This document shows, piece after piece, positions 42,072 through 51,966 of a stretch of 64,000 bases of DNA. How positions within the stretch are numbered: the stretch's first letter is position 1; the number at the start of each line of letters is the position of its first letter. A model generated the notes under the pieces. It did not search any database. It was not told where the DNA came from and saw only the letters and a list, made by a program, of their open reading frames with translations. Both the position numbers and the translations under genes were made by a program. The stretch comes from Streptomyces sp. Root1304 (lineage in GTDB: Bacteria > Actinomycetota > Actinomycetes > Streptomycetales > Streptomycetaceae): the NCBI RefSeq assembly GCF_001426405.1, contig NZ_LMEP01000003.1, positions 1 through 64,000 of the forward strand. Reading direction: 5' to 3'.

Positions 42072-43093
42072 CGCTCCCCCTTTCCGGTGCTGGTCGAGTC
42101 CACGCCGGTCATCGGCAGCGGGAGCAGGGGTCCGCCCGCGCTGATCTCGTTGAGGTTGGCGCGGCCGTCGAGGGTGCGGGTGGCCGGGTTGTAGACGTTG
42201 ACGACGTTCCCGGCGGCGAGCGGGGCCACGTCGAGCGCTTCCGCGAGGGAGGCGCGCTGGTCGACGAGGGTCTGGGTGAGGGGGACGAGCCGGTCGATGT
42301 TCTTCTTCAGTTCGCCGCGGTTGTCCTTGATGAAGGTCTTGACCTGGGCGAGGGCCTTGCCGAGTTCCTTGAGGGCGCCGGCGAGGTCGTCCTTGTTCTC
42401 GGCGAAGTAGCCGACGACCTCGTCCAGGCGTTCCTGGGCGGTGCGGACGTCGCCGTCCTTGTTCTTGAGCATGGTGGTGAAGGTCTGCAGCTGGCTGAGG
42501 GTGGTGAACAGCTTCTCGCTGCTGCCGTCGAGGGTCTTGGCGGCCTTGCCGAACTCCTCGATGGAGGTGCCGATGGCGGTGCCGTTGCCCTTGAGGTTCT
42601 TCGCGCCGGTGTCGAGGAGCGCGGAGAGGGCGCCGGTGGAGTTGGCGCCGTCGGGGCCGAGCGCCTTGCCGAGCTCGGTGATCGAGGCGTACAGCTGGTC
42701 GATCTCGACGGGGGTGCGGTTGCGGGAGGCGGGCAGTTCGGCGCCGTCGGCGAGGGCGGGGCCGGTGCTGTACGCGGGGGTCAGCTGGACGTAGCGGTCC
42801 GCGACGATGCTGGGGGCGACGACGAGGGCCCGCGCGTCGGCGGGGACGCGTACGCCTTCGTCGAGGCGGAGCCGGACGCGGACCCGGGTGCCCTGCGGCT
42901 CCACGGACTCGACCTCTCCGACCCGTACGCCGAGGACGCGCAGGTCGGAGCCGGCGTAGATGCCGACGGCCCGGTCGAACCAGGCGGTGACGCGGGTGCC
43001 GTCGTCGCCGAGGACGCGTACGGCGACGAGACCGCAGGCGGCGAGCACCGCCAGGGCGAGGCCGGCGACGAGGGGTTTCCTGGCTCTGTTCAT
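42068..43093 (-). CDS. mceD: MCE-family protein, fourth position, lipobox-like N-terminus
   Basis: A 341-residue MCE protein. The N-terminal hydrophobic segment reads [20 protein letters not shown] with Cys20 fits a lipobox, so this subunit may be lipid-anchored. The MCE domain ([21 protein letters not shown]) and helical tunnel region (SITELGKAL onwards) follow. ATG start with 4-nt overlaps on both sides. In mycobacterial mce operons the lipoprotein is the fifth subunit, so the order here may be swapped or the Cys fortuitous. Confidence 0.9.
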   Translation of the reverse strand: MNRARKPLVAGLALAVLAACGLVAVRVLGDDGTRVTAWFDRAVGIYAGSDLRVLGVRVGEVESVEPQGTRVRVRLRLDEGVRVPADARALVVAPSIVADRYVQLTPAYSTGPALADGAELPASRNRTPVEIDQLYASITELGKALGPDGANSTGALSALLDTGAKNLKGNGTAIGTSIEEFGKAAKTLDGSSEKLFTTLSQLQTFTTMLKNKDGDVRTAQERLDEVVGYFAENKDDLAGALKELGKALAQVKTFIKDNRGELKKNIDRLVPLTQTLVDQRASLAEALDVAPLAAGNVVNVYNPATRTLDGRANLNEISAGGPLLPLPMTGVDSTSTGKGER

Positions 43094-44136
43094 CGTTCAC
43101 CGCTCCCCTTGGCCGTCGCCTTGGTCCGCGGCGGCATGCATCCGGTCTTGGGCTGCGAGGCTTCGGGCAGATAGGTACGGGGCACGACGCCGCAGAGGTA
43201 GCTGTCGAACCAGCGGCCGCTGCCGAGGGTGTTGCCGACGAGCCGGTAGTACGGGCCGATGAGTGCGAGCGTCTTGTCCAGCTGGCCGCTGTTCTTCTCC
43301 AGGACGCCGGTGACGCGGCTGAGGGCCTTCAGGGTGGGGCCGAGCTGCCGGTCGTTGTCGCCGACGAGGCCGCTGAGTTCGGTGCCCAGGTCCCGGCTGC
43401 CCTTGAGCAGGGCGCGGATGGCGTCGCGGCGCTTCCTCAGCTCCCCGAGCAGCGAACCGCCGTCCTCCAGGAGGATCTCGAAGCTGGACTTCTTGTCCTC
43501 CAGGGTCTTGGTGAACTTCTTGCTGTTCTCCAGGAGCCGGGCGAGTTCGGTGTCGCGCTTGGAGACGGTCTTCGACAGCTCGGACAGGCCGGTGGCGGCG
43601 TTGCGCACGTGCGGCGGGGAGTTCTTGAAGGTGTCGGAGATCGTCTCGAAGCTCTGCGCGAGCTTCGCGGTGTCGATGGCGTCGACGGTGCCGCTGAGGT
43701 CCTGGAAGGCCTGGGTGACGTCGTACGGGGAGGTCGTGCGGGTCTGCGGGATGCGGCTGCCGGGGTCCTGCGGTGCGGAGCCCAGCGGGTCGACCGCGAG
43801 GTACTTCTCGCCCAGCAGGGTCTTGATGGCGATGGCGGCCGTGGACCGGTCGCCGATCCAGGCGTCGCCGACCTCGAACGTCACCTTGACCTTGGGTCCG
43901 TCGAGGGCGACTCCGGTGACCTTGCCGACCTTGACGCCGGCGATGCGCACCTCGTCGCCGGTGTCGAGTCCGGCGGCCTCCGTGAAGTCGGCGCTGTAGG
44001 CGGTGTCGCCGCCGACGAGGGGCAGCCGTTCCACGTTGTACGCGAGGGCGGCGACGAGGGCGAGGAGGAGCAGTCCGACGACGGCGACGGCGACGGGGCT
44101 GCGTTCCTTCACCGGCTTGAAGAGGCGGGGGCTCAT
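43090..44136 (-). CDS. mceC: MCE-family protein, third position
   Basis: A 348-residue MCE protein with one N-terminal membrane helix ([19 protein letters not shown]), an MCE domain ([27 protein letters not shown] shows the typical strand-turn-strand), then a long helical domain rich in Lys/Ser and a C-terminus with two Cys (YLCGVV, TGCMPP). The ATG at 44134-44136 overlaps the stop of the second-position gene; a longer in-frame start exists but would overlap that gene by 109 nt. Confidence 0.91.
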   Translation of the reverse strand: MSPRLFKPVKERSPVAVAVVGLLLLALVAALAYNVERLPLVGGDTAYSADFTEAAGLDTGDEVRIAGVKVGKVTGVALDGPKVKVTFEVGDAWIGDRSTAAIAIKTLLGEKYLAVDPLGSAPQDPGSRIPQTRTTSPYDVTQAFQDLSGTVDAIDTAKLAQSFETISDTFKNSPPHVRNAATGLSELSKTVSKRDTELARLLENSKKFTKTLEDKKSSFEILLEDGGSLLGELRKRRDAIRALLKGSRDLGTELSGLVGDNDRQLGPTLKALSRVTGVLEKNSGQLDKTLALIGPYYRLVGNTLGSGRWFDSYLCGVVPRTYLPEASQPKTGCMPPRTKATAKGSGER

Positions 44137-45188
44137 CCGCGGCACCTCGCTTCGGTCACGGCGATGCCGGTCGGCGGCTTCGAGCCGTCGGAGGTTCCCA
44201 CGCCGCTCACGCGCGCCTCGCAGAGGTAGAGGTTGAACCACGATCCGTAGGAGGACAGCCGTGCCAGGGCGGTCAGCTTGCCGGGGGTGTTGGCGAGGAA
44301 CGCCTCCAGGCGGGGCGTGTGGTCGCCGAGGGTGCCGGAGAGCCGGCCGAGTTCGCGGATGTCCTTCTTGAGGGGGGCGCGTCCCTCCTGGAACAGTCCG
44401 GCGGTCGTCGTGGTGAGGTCGCCGATGGCACGGACCGCCTCGCCGAGGGGTTTGCGGTCGGTGTTGAAGCCGGTGACGAGTTTCTGGAGGGTGACGACGA
44501 GGTCCTTGAAGCCGGCCTCGCGGGTGTTGAGGGTGGAGAGGACGGTGTTGAGGTGGGTGACGACCTCGCCGACCACCTTGTCCTTCGCTGCCACCGTCTT
44601 CGTGAGGGAGCCGATGTGCGTCAGGAGGCTGTCGACCGTTCCGCTCTCGCCCTGGAGGACCTGCACGAGCGAGCCGGCGAGGTCGTTCACGTCGGCCGGC
44701 GAGAGCCCCTCGAACAGGGGCTTGAAGCCGTTGAACAGGAGGGTCAGATCGAGGGCCGGCGTGGTGCGGCTGAGCGGGATGGTGTCCCCGCTCCGGAGGG
44801 CGCCGGTGACCTCGCCGCTGCCGCGGCCGAGGGAGACGTAGCGCTGCCCGACCATGTTGAGGTACTTGACGGCGGCGGTGGCCGAGCCGGGGAGCTCCCG
44901 GTCCTCGCGGACGGTGAACGTGACCTGGGCGGTGCGCCGTTCGACGACCCGGACGTCGGTCACCTCGCCGACCTTGACGCCCGCGATGCGCACCGAGTCG
45001 CCCTCGACGAGCCCGGTGACATCGGTGAACAGCGCCTTGTAGGAGCGTGTTTCGGAGCCGACGCCGGTGTTGGCGATGCTGAAGCCGAGCACGGTGGTGG
45101 CGAGCGCGGTGACCAGGACGAACGCGAGGGACTTCAGCAGGGTCCCGGTGAGGCCGCGTCGTCGGGTGTGGCTGGGCGGGTTCGTCAT
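44133..45188 (-). CDS. mceB: MCE-family protein, second position
   Basis: A 351-residue MCE protein: membrane helix LLKSLAFVLVTALATTVLGF, MCE domain YKALFTDVTGLVEGDSVRIA with the conserved VKVGEV, helical tunnel region, and a C-terminal segment with NLYLCEAR. Coupled by 4-nt overlaps to its neighbours. It matches the MceB position of the canonical YrbEA-YrbEB-MceABCDEF order. Confidence 0.92.
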   Translation of the reverse strand: MTNPPSHTRRRGLTGTLLKSLAFVLVTALATTVLGFSIANTGVGSETRSYKALFTDVTGLVEGDSVRIAGVKVGEVTDVRVVERRTAQVTFTVREDRELPGSATAAVKYLNMVGQRYVSLGRGSGEVTGALRSGDTIPLSRTTPALDLTLLFNGFKPLFEGLSPADVNDLAGSLVQVLQGESGTVDSLLTHIGSLTKTVAAKDKVVGEVVTHLNTVLSTLNTREAGFKDLVVTLQKLVTGFNTDRKPLGEAVRAIGDLTTTTAGLFQEGRAPLKKDIRELGRLSGTLGDHTPRLEAFLANTPGKLTALARLSSYGSWFNLYLCEARVSGVGTSDGSKPPTGIAVTEARCRG

Positions 45189-46438
45189 CGCAGGGTCACC
45201 TCCGCTCCACGGAACGCGGGTCCGGCGAGCAGGCTGCTCCAGTCCGGCAGGTCGCCGGGCCGCTTCTTCGCCGCGGGGGCGAGGAGTTCGTTGACGAGGT
45301 CGTTCTCCTGCGGGGAGTTGGCCGGGCCGAGGTGCTGGTCGGCCGCGGCGGAGGCCCGCGCGGCGGGTGCGGCGGGGACGCCCAGGTAGGGCACGGGGTA
45401 GCAGCGGGGGCCGCCGCCCGATCCGTAGGAGGGGGTGTCGCGGCCGGGGACGTACGCCCCGCGCGAGGGGACGGTGGTGATGTCGACGTGCAGTCCTGGC
45501 CGGTCGGTGCCCTTGCCGAGCGCCTTGTCCATGGCGGGCACGAACTGGGCGAGGGTCCGCAGGGTGCAGGGGAAGGACGGGGAGTACTCGGCGAGCAGCT
45601 CCAGGGTGGGCCTGCTCGTGGCGCTGAGCCGGATGATGTTGTCCTTGTTCTGCCGCAGGAACGCGGTCAGGTCCTGGGCCGTGCGGGTGGTGGCGCCCAG
45701 GGTGCCGGCGAGCTGCTCCTCCTGCGCGGCGAGGGTGCCGCTGGTGGTGGTGAAGTCGGTGAGCGCCGTGACGATGTCCGGGGCGGCGTCGGCGTAGAGG
45801 TGGCTGACCTTCACGAGTTCTTTCAGATCACGGGTGAGGGTGGGCAGTTGGGGGTTGAACTCGCGCAGGTGCGCGTCGAGCCGGGCGAGGGTGGTGCCCA
45901 GCTGGTCGCCGCGTCCCTCCAGGGCCTGCGAGACGGCCGACAGGGTCGCCGACAGCTTCTGCGGCTGGACGGCGGTGAGCATCGGCAGGACGTTGTCGAG
46001 GACCTGCTGGAGTTCGACGGCGTTGCTGGAGCGGTCCTCGGGGATGACGGCGCCGGGGCCCAGCGGTCGCGCCGAGGGGCTCTCGGGCGGTACGAGGGCC
46101 ACGAAGCGTTCGCCGAAGAGCGTGGTGGGCAGCATCTGCGCGCGTACGTCGGAGGGGACGTGCTCCAGGGTTCCGGGGCGCATGGCGAGGGTGAGGCGGG
46201 CTCCGCCGTCGACGGCGTCGATCCTGCGGACCTCGCCGATGACGACGCCGCGCAGTTTCACCTCGGCGCCGAGGTGCATCTCGTTGCCGATGCTGCCGGC
46301 CTGGACGACGACCGGGTCGGACTCGGTGAAGCTCTTGTCGTAGACGGCCACCGCCAGCCAGGCCAGCAGGGCGGGCACCAGCAGGAAGACGACGCCTGCG
46401 GACCGGCGGCGCAGGGTCTCGGCACGGGAGTCGCTCAT
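45185..46438 (-). CDS. mceA: MCE-family protein, first position
   Basis: A 417-residue MCE protein: a short cytosolic N-terminus, membrane helix (GVVFLLVPALLAWLAVAVY), MCE domain (GSIGNEMHLGAEVKLRGVVIGEV), helical region and a basic Lys/Pro C-terminal part. Its ATG begins 1 nt before the stop region of YrbEB, tightly coupling permease and ring synthesis. It corresponds to MceA. Confidence 0.92.
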   Translation of the reverse strand: MSDSRAETLRRRSAGVVFLLVPALLAWLAVAVYDKSFTESDPVVVQAGSIGNEMHLGAEVKLRGVVIGEVRRIDAVDGGARLTLAMRPGTLEHVPSDVRAQMLPTTLFGERFVALVPPESPSARPLGPGAVIPEDRSSNAVELQQVLDNVLPMLTAVQPQKLSATLSAVSQALEGRGDQLGTTLARLDAHLREFNPQLPTLTRDLKELVKVSHLYADAAPDIVTALTDFTTTSGTLAAQEEQLAGTLGATTRTAQDLTAFLRQNKDNIIRLSATSRPTLELLAEYSPSFPCTLRTLAQFVPAMDKALGKGTDRPGLHVDITTVPSRGAYVPGRDTPSYGSGGGPRCYPVPYLGVPAAPAARASAAADQHLGPANSPQENDLVNELLAPAAKKRPGDLPDWSSLLAGPAFRGAEVTLR

Positions 46439-46439
46439 C

Positions 46440-47246
46440 TCACCCCGCCACCTTCACGGTCGTGGTCGCGCCCCAGAGGGCCAGCGACAGGAAGAAGTCG
46501 GTGACGCTGATCAGCACGATGGCGTTGCGCACGGAGCGGCCGACGGCGATGCCGACGCCGGCGGGGCCGCCGGAGGCACGGAAGCCGTAGTAGCAGTGGG
46601 CGATGATCACCATCACGCTGAAGATCAGCACTTTGAGCACCGAGAGGAGGACGTCCGTCGGCGAGAGGAAGAGGTTGAAGTAGTGGTCGTACGTCCCCTG
46701 GGACTGGCCGTTGAAGAGGACCGTCACGTAGCGGGAGGCCAGGTAGGAGGAGAGGAGGCCGATCGCGTACAGCGGGACGATGGCGACGACGCCCGCGATG
46801 ATGCGGGTGGTGACCAGGTACGGCATGGAGCGGATGCCCATGCCTTCGAGGGCGTCGACCTCCTCGTTGATCCGCATGGCGCCGAGCTGGGCGGTGAATC
46901 CGGCGCCGACGGTGGCGGAGAGGGCGAGGCCCGCGACGAGCGGGGCGATCTCACGGGTGTTGAAGTAGGCGGACACGAAGCCGGTGAAGGCGGCGGTGCC
47001 GATCTGTTCGAGGGCGGCGTGGCCCTGGAGGCCGACGACGGTTCCGGTGAACAGGGTCATCGCGATCATCACGCCGATGGTTCCGCCGATGACGCCGAGG
47101 CCGCCGGAGCCGAAGGCGACCTCGGCGAGGAGCCGTTGCACCTCTTTGAGGTAGCGGCGCAGGGTCCGCGGTATCCAGAGCAGGGCGCGGACGTAGAAGA
47201 GGAGCTGGTCACCGGACCTGTCGAGCCAGACGAACGGGGAGGCCAT
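46440..47246 (-). CDS. yrbEB: MlaE/YrbE-type ABC permease, second copy
   Basis: A 268-residue integral membrane permease with about five helices and the MlaE signature: VGAGFTAQLGAMRINEEVDALEGMG (the conserved loop contacting the ATPase), and FSVMVIIAHCYYGFRASGG. It pairs with the permease at 47252 as a heterodimer, linking the MCE tunnel to the Mkl-type ATPase. Start ATG 47244-47246, 5 nt after the preceding stop, with GGGAGG upstream. Confidence 0.93.
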   Translation of the reverse strand: MASPFVWLDRSGDQLLFYVRALLWIPRTLRRYLKEVQRLLAEVAFGSGGLGVIGGTIGVMIAMTLFTGTVVGLQGHAALEQIGTAAFTGFVSAYFNTREIAPLVAGLALSATVGAGFTAQLGAMRINEEVDALEGMGIRSMPYLVTTRIIAGVVAIVPLYAIGLLSSYLASRYVTVLFNGQSQGTYDHYFNLFLSPTDVLLSVLKVLIFSVMVIIAHCYYGFRASGGPAGVGIAVGRSVRNAIVLISVTDFFLSLALWGATTTVKVAG

Positions 47247-47251
47247 CGCCC

Positions 47252-48016
47252 TCAGCCTCCCTTCGGCGGGACGATCTGCAGGTAGATGCCCGTCAGCACC
47301 ATGTTCACGAAGAACAGCAGCATGAAGGTGATGACGACGGACTGGTTCACTGCGTCGCCGACCCCCTTGGGGCCGCCGCGGGGGTTGAGTCCGCGGTAGG
47401 CGGCGACGATGCCCGCGATGAACCCGAAGATCAGGGCCTTGAGTTCGCTGATGTAGAGGTCGGGCAGCTGGGCGAGGGCGGAGAAGCTGGCGAGGTACGC
47501 GCCGGGGGTGCCGCCCTGCAGGACGATGTTGAAGAAGTAGCCGCCGAGCGTGCCGACGACGGAGACCATGCCGTTGAGGAGCACGGCGACCGCCATGGTG
47601 GCCAGGACGCGCGGGACGACGAGGCGCTGCACGGGCGAGACGCCCATGACCTCCATCGCGTCCAGTTCCTCGCGGATCTTGCGGGAGCCGAGGTCGGCGC
47701 AGATGGCGGAGCCGCCGGCGCCGGCGATCAGCAGGGCGACGATGAGCGGGCTGGCCTGCTGGATGACGGCGAGGACGCTGGCACCGCCGGTAAACGACTG
47801 GGCGCCCAGCTGCTGGGTGAGCGAGCCGACCTGGAGCGCGATCACGGCGCCGAAGGGGATGGAGACGAGCGCGGCCGGGAGGATGGTGACGCTCGCGACG
47901 AACCAGAACTGTTCGGCGAACTCCCGGAACTGGAAGGGCCGGCGGAAGACGGCCCGGGTCACCTCGGCGGCGAGGGCGAAGAGGCGGCCGGTCTGCCGCA
48001 GCCCACCGGTGATCAC
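47252..48016 (-). CDS. yrbEA: MlaE/YrbE-type ABC permease, first copy
   Basis: A 254-residue MlaE-family permease with about five membrane helices. The conserved loop reads GAGGSAICADLGSRKIREEL followed by DAMEVMGVSP, and GLNPRGGPKGVGDAVNQSVV near the C-terminus is typical. Its ATG overlaps the ATPase gene's stop by 4 nt (ATGA), so ATPase and permease are made in step. Confidence 0.93.
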   Translation of the reverse strand: MITGGLRQTGRLFALAAEVTRAVFRRPFQFREFAEQFWFVASVTILPAALVSIPFGAVIALQVGSLTQQLGAQSFTGGASVLAVIQQASPLIVALLIAGAGGSAICADLGSRKIREELDAMEVMGVSPVQRLVVPRVLATMAVAVLLNGMVSVVGTLGGYFFNIVLQGGTPGAYLASFSALAQLPDLYISELKALIFGFIAGIVAAYRGLNPRGGPKGVGDAVNQSVVITFMLLFFVNMVLTGIYLQIVPPKGG

Positions 48017-49029
48017 GAGCCGCTCCCTGTGATCCGCTCCCGCTTGGGCAGGGTGTACGCCGCGTCGTCCTTGGCGTAGGTGTCGCGGATGGCGGCCTGG
48101 GCGGCCGGCGGGAGCCGGTCGAGCATGCCGAGGACGCGCTCCCTGCGGCGGCCGACCGCCGCGCGCGGCGGGAGGCCGGGCGAGGGTTCCAGCTGCGGGA
48201 CGATCACGCGGGGCGCCACCGGCCGGGCGGCGGGGTTGTCCAGCTCGGCGGCGAGCAGGGCGGCGTCCTTCTCCTCGGACATGCCGATGGGGCCTTCGCG
48301 GCGGCCGGCGAGGAACTGGGTGACGACCGGTTCGTCGCTGGTGAGGAGGACTTCGCGCGGTCCGAAGGTGACGAGGTTGCGCCGGAAGAACATCCCCATG
48401 TTGTCGGGGACGGTGGCGGCGATGTCGAGGTTGTGGGTGACGATCAGCATCGTCGCGTCGATCCGCGCGTTGAGGTCGATGAGCAGCTGGGAGAGGTACG
48501 CGGTGCGGACCGGGTCGAGCCCGGAGTCCGGCTCGTCGCAGAGGACGATCTGCGGGTCGAGGACGAGCGCGCGGGCCAGTCCGGCGCGCTTGCGCATGCC
48601 TCCGCTGATCTCGCCGGGCAGCTTGCCCTCCGCGCCCAGGAGGCCGACGAGATCGATCCGCTCCATCACGATGCGGCGGATCTCGGACTCCCGCTTGCGG
48701 GTGTGCTCGCGCAGCGGGAAGGCGATGTTGTCGAACAGCGTCATGGAGCCGAAGAGGGCCCCGTCCTGGAACATGAGGCCGAAGAGCTTCCGGGTCTCGT
48801 AGATGTCCCGTTCGGGGCTGCTGACCATGTCGACCCCGTTGATGAGGACACGGCCCTGCTGCGGCTTCAGCAGCCCGATGAGCGATTTCAGGAAGACCGT
48901 CTTACCGGTTCCGGAAGGGCCGAGCATGACGCTCACCTCTCCGGCCGGCAATGTCAGCGTCACGTCCTGCCAGATGTTCTGCTTGCCAAAGGACATGGTC
49001 AGACCCTCAACGACTACTTCGATTCCCAT
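48013..49029 (-). CDS. mceG: MCE-system ATPase, Mkl/MlaF type
   Basis: A 338-residue ABC ATPase powering the lipid importer. Walker A GPSGTGKTV, Q-loop GLMFQDGALFGSM, signature ISGGMRKRAGLARAL (the GGM variant typical of MlaF/Mkl), Walker B IVLCDEPDSGLD and switch His IVTHNLDIA. An extra C-terminal domain of about 90 residues (after LTSDEPVVTQFL) is a feature of Mkl that regulates or anchors the ATPase. In mycobacteria the ATPase is usually unlinked from mce; here it is the first gene of the operon. GGAGG lies just upstream of the ATG. Confidence 0.94.
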   Translation of the reverse strand: MGIEVVVEGLTMSFGKQNIWQDVTLTLPAGEVSVMLGPSGTGKTVFLKSLIGLLKPQQGRVLINGVDMVSSPERDIYETRKLFGLMFQDGALFGSMTLFDNIAFPLREHTRKRESEIRRIVMERIDLVGLLGAEGKLPGEISGGMRKRAGLARALVLDPQIVLCDEPDSGLDPVRTAYLSQLLIDLNARIDATMLIVTHNLDIAATVPDNMGMFFRRNLVTFGPREVLLTSDEPVVTQFLAGRREGPIGMSEEKDAALLAAELDNPAARPVAPRVIVPQLEPSPGLPPRAAVGRRRERVLGMLDRLPPAAQAAIRDTYAKDDAAYTLPKRERITGSGS

Positions 49030-49137
49030 ACCACCTCCAGCAAGCGTGTGTCGGGTGTGCGCCGCGGGCGCACGTTAAGCCGGAACGGATCACCCGGACA
49101 ATAGGTGTGGCGCAAAATCCTTGATCCGCTCCGGCAT

Positions 49138-49155
49138 TTGTCACCGTGGAGACAA
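49138..49155. promoter_or_regulatory. operator-like palindrome, copy 1
   Basis: TTGTCACCGTGGAGACAA is an imperfect palindrome (half-site TTGTC.CC, one mismatched pair). It lies 109 bp upstream of the mceG start. With copy 2 it forms a pair whose centres are 33 bp apart, about three helical turns, as expected for one regulator binding twice on one face of the DNA. Confidence 0.6.
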
Positions 49156-49170
49156 AGTCGGATTCGACTT

Positions 49171-49188
49171 TTGTCTCCACGGAGACAG
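49171..49188. promoter_or_regulatory. operator-like palindrome, copy 2
   Basis: TTGTCTCCACGGAGACAG repeats the half-site of copy 1 (TGTCTCC / GGAGACA). Together the two also form a long hairpin: CCGTGGAGACAAAGTCG (49144-49160), loop GATT, and its complement at 49165-49182 with one extra T. The likely binder is a TetR-like or other dimeric regulator that is not encoded in the immediate neighbourhood. Confidence 0.6.
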
Positions 49189-49379
49189 AGTGCCGCGCCG
49201 ACCTGCGACTCAGCGTCGGCCCGGGGAACGCTACGGCCGAGTAACCTTCCTCGGCAATACCGGATTCCGACTTTTCGCGGGAGGGGGCCGATTGGCCATC
49301 CATGCTCCCGGTTGATCGATCATAATTGTCGACATTACGCACCTTGGAACCAAGGGGATTCTCGCCATCGCTCACCCAC

Positions 49380-49409
49380 TTGACAGGCAATGCGACCTCT
49401 TCAAAGAAT
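49380..49409 (+). promoter_or_regulatory. putative promoter of the secreted-protein genes
   Basis: TTGACA (49380-49385), an 18-nt spacer and AAGAAT (49404-49409) form a plausible sigma70-type promoter about 140 bp upstream of the first secreted-protein start. Confidence 0.5.
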
Positions 49410-49450
49410 CATGGGCTCTGCCATTGTTCAGCTAAGTTTCCCGCAAGTAA

Positions 49451-50185
<735 letters not shown>

Positions 50186-50261
50186 GGACGCGGGCTGTCC
50201 GCACCCCGACCGTCCTCACCCCTTTCGCGCCCGCGCGCGCACGATCCGAGCGGAGCACCAG

Positions 50262-51911
50262 ATGAGAGGCCAGCGAGCCGCCCTGCGCACTTCCCGCGCC
50301 CCCGCGCGCGGCGCGGCGATCGCCGCACTCGTGGCACTCGCCCCCCTTCTCCCCGCGGCGGCCGTGGCCCTGGGCTCGCACGAGGTCGACGCCGAGATCC
50401 CGTATCTCTGCACCCTGCCCTCCGGCCCGCAGCCCGCGACGGTGCGGATCAGGGCCACCCTCCCCGAACGGGCCGCCGTCGGCGAGGAGATCCGGCCCAC
50501 CGACGTGACCACGACGCTGGAGCTCCCGGCCGCGGCCGTGGCCGACCTCGTCGCGCTGAAGGCCGCCACCGTCCGCGCGGAGACACAGCTCACGGTCGGC
50601 GCGGCCCAGAACGGACAGGCCACGGAAGCCGTCTGGCGCGGCACGGCGGAGCCCCTCGCCGTCCCCGCCGAAGGACCCCTCGCGCTCACGACGACCGGCG
50701 ACGTCCCGATCCTGACGACGGACACCGCGGGCGACCTGGCCCTCACCGCCGGGGGCCTGGCCGTGGACCTCGCGCCGAGCACCGCCGACGGCGCGGCCAC
50801 CACTCCCGCCGCGCTCTCCGTCGGCTGCGTCCCCGGCCAGGACGCGCAGGACCGCACCCGGCTCGCCACGGTCCCGGTCGGGACCGGCGTCCCCGGCGGA
50901 GAACCGAGCACGCCGCCCGCCTCGCCGTCCGGCCCCGTCCCGCCCTCCTCCTCGTCCCCCGTGCCCGGGCCGGACGCCCCGACGGCGCCGGTGACCGAGG
51001 GCGGGAAGGGCCAGGACGGTACGGGCGGGACGACGGACGGCCCGGCCGGGAAGGGCCCGCAGGCCGGACCCCAGGTGGAGGACGGCGCGAAGGCCGCCGA
51101 CGCGAACACGCCCGGCACCTCGTCGGGCCGCCGTGTCGCGCCGCCCTGCGTGACCGAGAAGCCGACCCCCACGTCCTTGTCGGCGTACATCACCGGCTAC
51201 TCCAACGTGCGGAAGCTGAACGGCGCCTCGCTCATCCCGCTCTCCTGCGTCCAGATCGAACAGGGCACACCGGAGATCGAGTTCCGCCCGGACGGCACCC
51301 TGCACCTGGTCCAGAAGTCGGTGGGCGGCCTCTCCTACCAGGGGCGCCAACAGTCCCCGCCCTTCGAGTCCACCTTCCTGACCTTCGGCTTCGCCCCGGT
51401 CACGGCGACGATGGTGCTGGAGCAGACGGGCCCCATGAGCGTCGAGTCGGACATCCTCCTCGTCTTCCCCGACAACATCGCGGAGACCTACATCCGGGTC
51501 CCCCTGGTCCTGCGCGTCCTCGACGTCCGGGTCAACGGCACCCGGCTGGACGTCGGCCCCTCCTGCCGCACGGCGAAGCCGATCACCTCCCCCGAGCCCC
51601 AGCCCGCCAAGTACCCCGGGGACCACATGGTCCTCCTCGGCAAGGGACAGCTCATCAACGGCACCGACGCCACCGGATACGTCCTCACCGGCGGCGGCCC
51701 GCTCACGGGCGAGGTGGACATCCCCGCCTTCAAGGGCTGCGGCGCCGGCGGCGAGAACCTCGACCGGCTCCTCACCGCCTCCATCTCCGGGTCCGGCAAC
51801 TACATCAAGCAGACCCAGGGCCAGACCTGCGCCGTGGGCGTCGAGGTGCCCACCGAGGGCCAGTGCACCGAGGACCGTCAGCCGTACGTGGTCCCCAAGC
51901 CCGAGCGCTGA
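50262..51911 (+). CDS. secreted DUF6801-domain protein, 549 aa
   Basis: A 549-residue exported protein. After the signal peptide (GAAIAALVALAPLLPAAAVA) comes a DUF6801 beta-domain (about 40-205; IPYLCTLPSGPQPATVRI is typical), then a Pro/Ser/Gly/Asp-rich linker (about 210-290) and a second beta-rich domain to the end with the pattern TGYVLTGGGPLTGEVDIPAF. Cys residues are paired through the mature part. No sortase signal. The linker and two-domain layout suggest an envelope-associated or adhesive protein. DUF6801 has no assigned function. Confidence 0.82.
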   Translation: MRGQRAALRTSRAPARGAAIAALVALAPLLPAAAVALGSHEVDAEIPYLCTLPSGPQPATVRIRATLPERAAVGEEIRPTDVTTTLELPAAAVADLVALKAATVRAETQLTVGAAQNGQATEAVWRGTAEPLAVPAEGPLALTTTGDVPILTTDTAGDLALTAGGLAVDLAPSTADGAATTPAALSVGCVPGQDAQDRTRLATVPVGTGVPGGEPSTPPASPSGPVPPSSSSPVPGPDAPTAPVTEGGKGQDGTGGTTDGPAGKGPQAGPQVEDGAKAADANTPGTSSGRRVAPPCVTEKPTPTSLSAYITGYSNVRKLNGASLIPLSCVQIEQGTPEIEFRPDGTLHLVQKSVGGLSYQGRQQSPPFESTFLTFGFAPVTATMVLEQTGPMSVESDILLVFPDNIAETYIRVPLVLRVLDVRVNGTRLDVGPSCRTAKPITSPEPQPAKYPGDHMVLLGKGQLINGTDATGYVLTGGGPLTGEVDIPAFKGCGAGGENLDRLLTASISGSGNYIKQTQGQTCAVGVEVPTEGQCTEDRQPYVVPKPER

Positions 51912-51966
51912 GCCCGCGCACCCACCGCTCCCCCTTCTCCGCTCCTCCCAACGGAAGGCACCCGCC

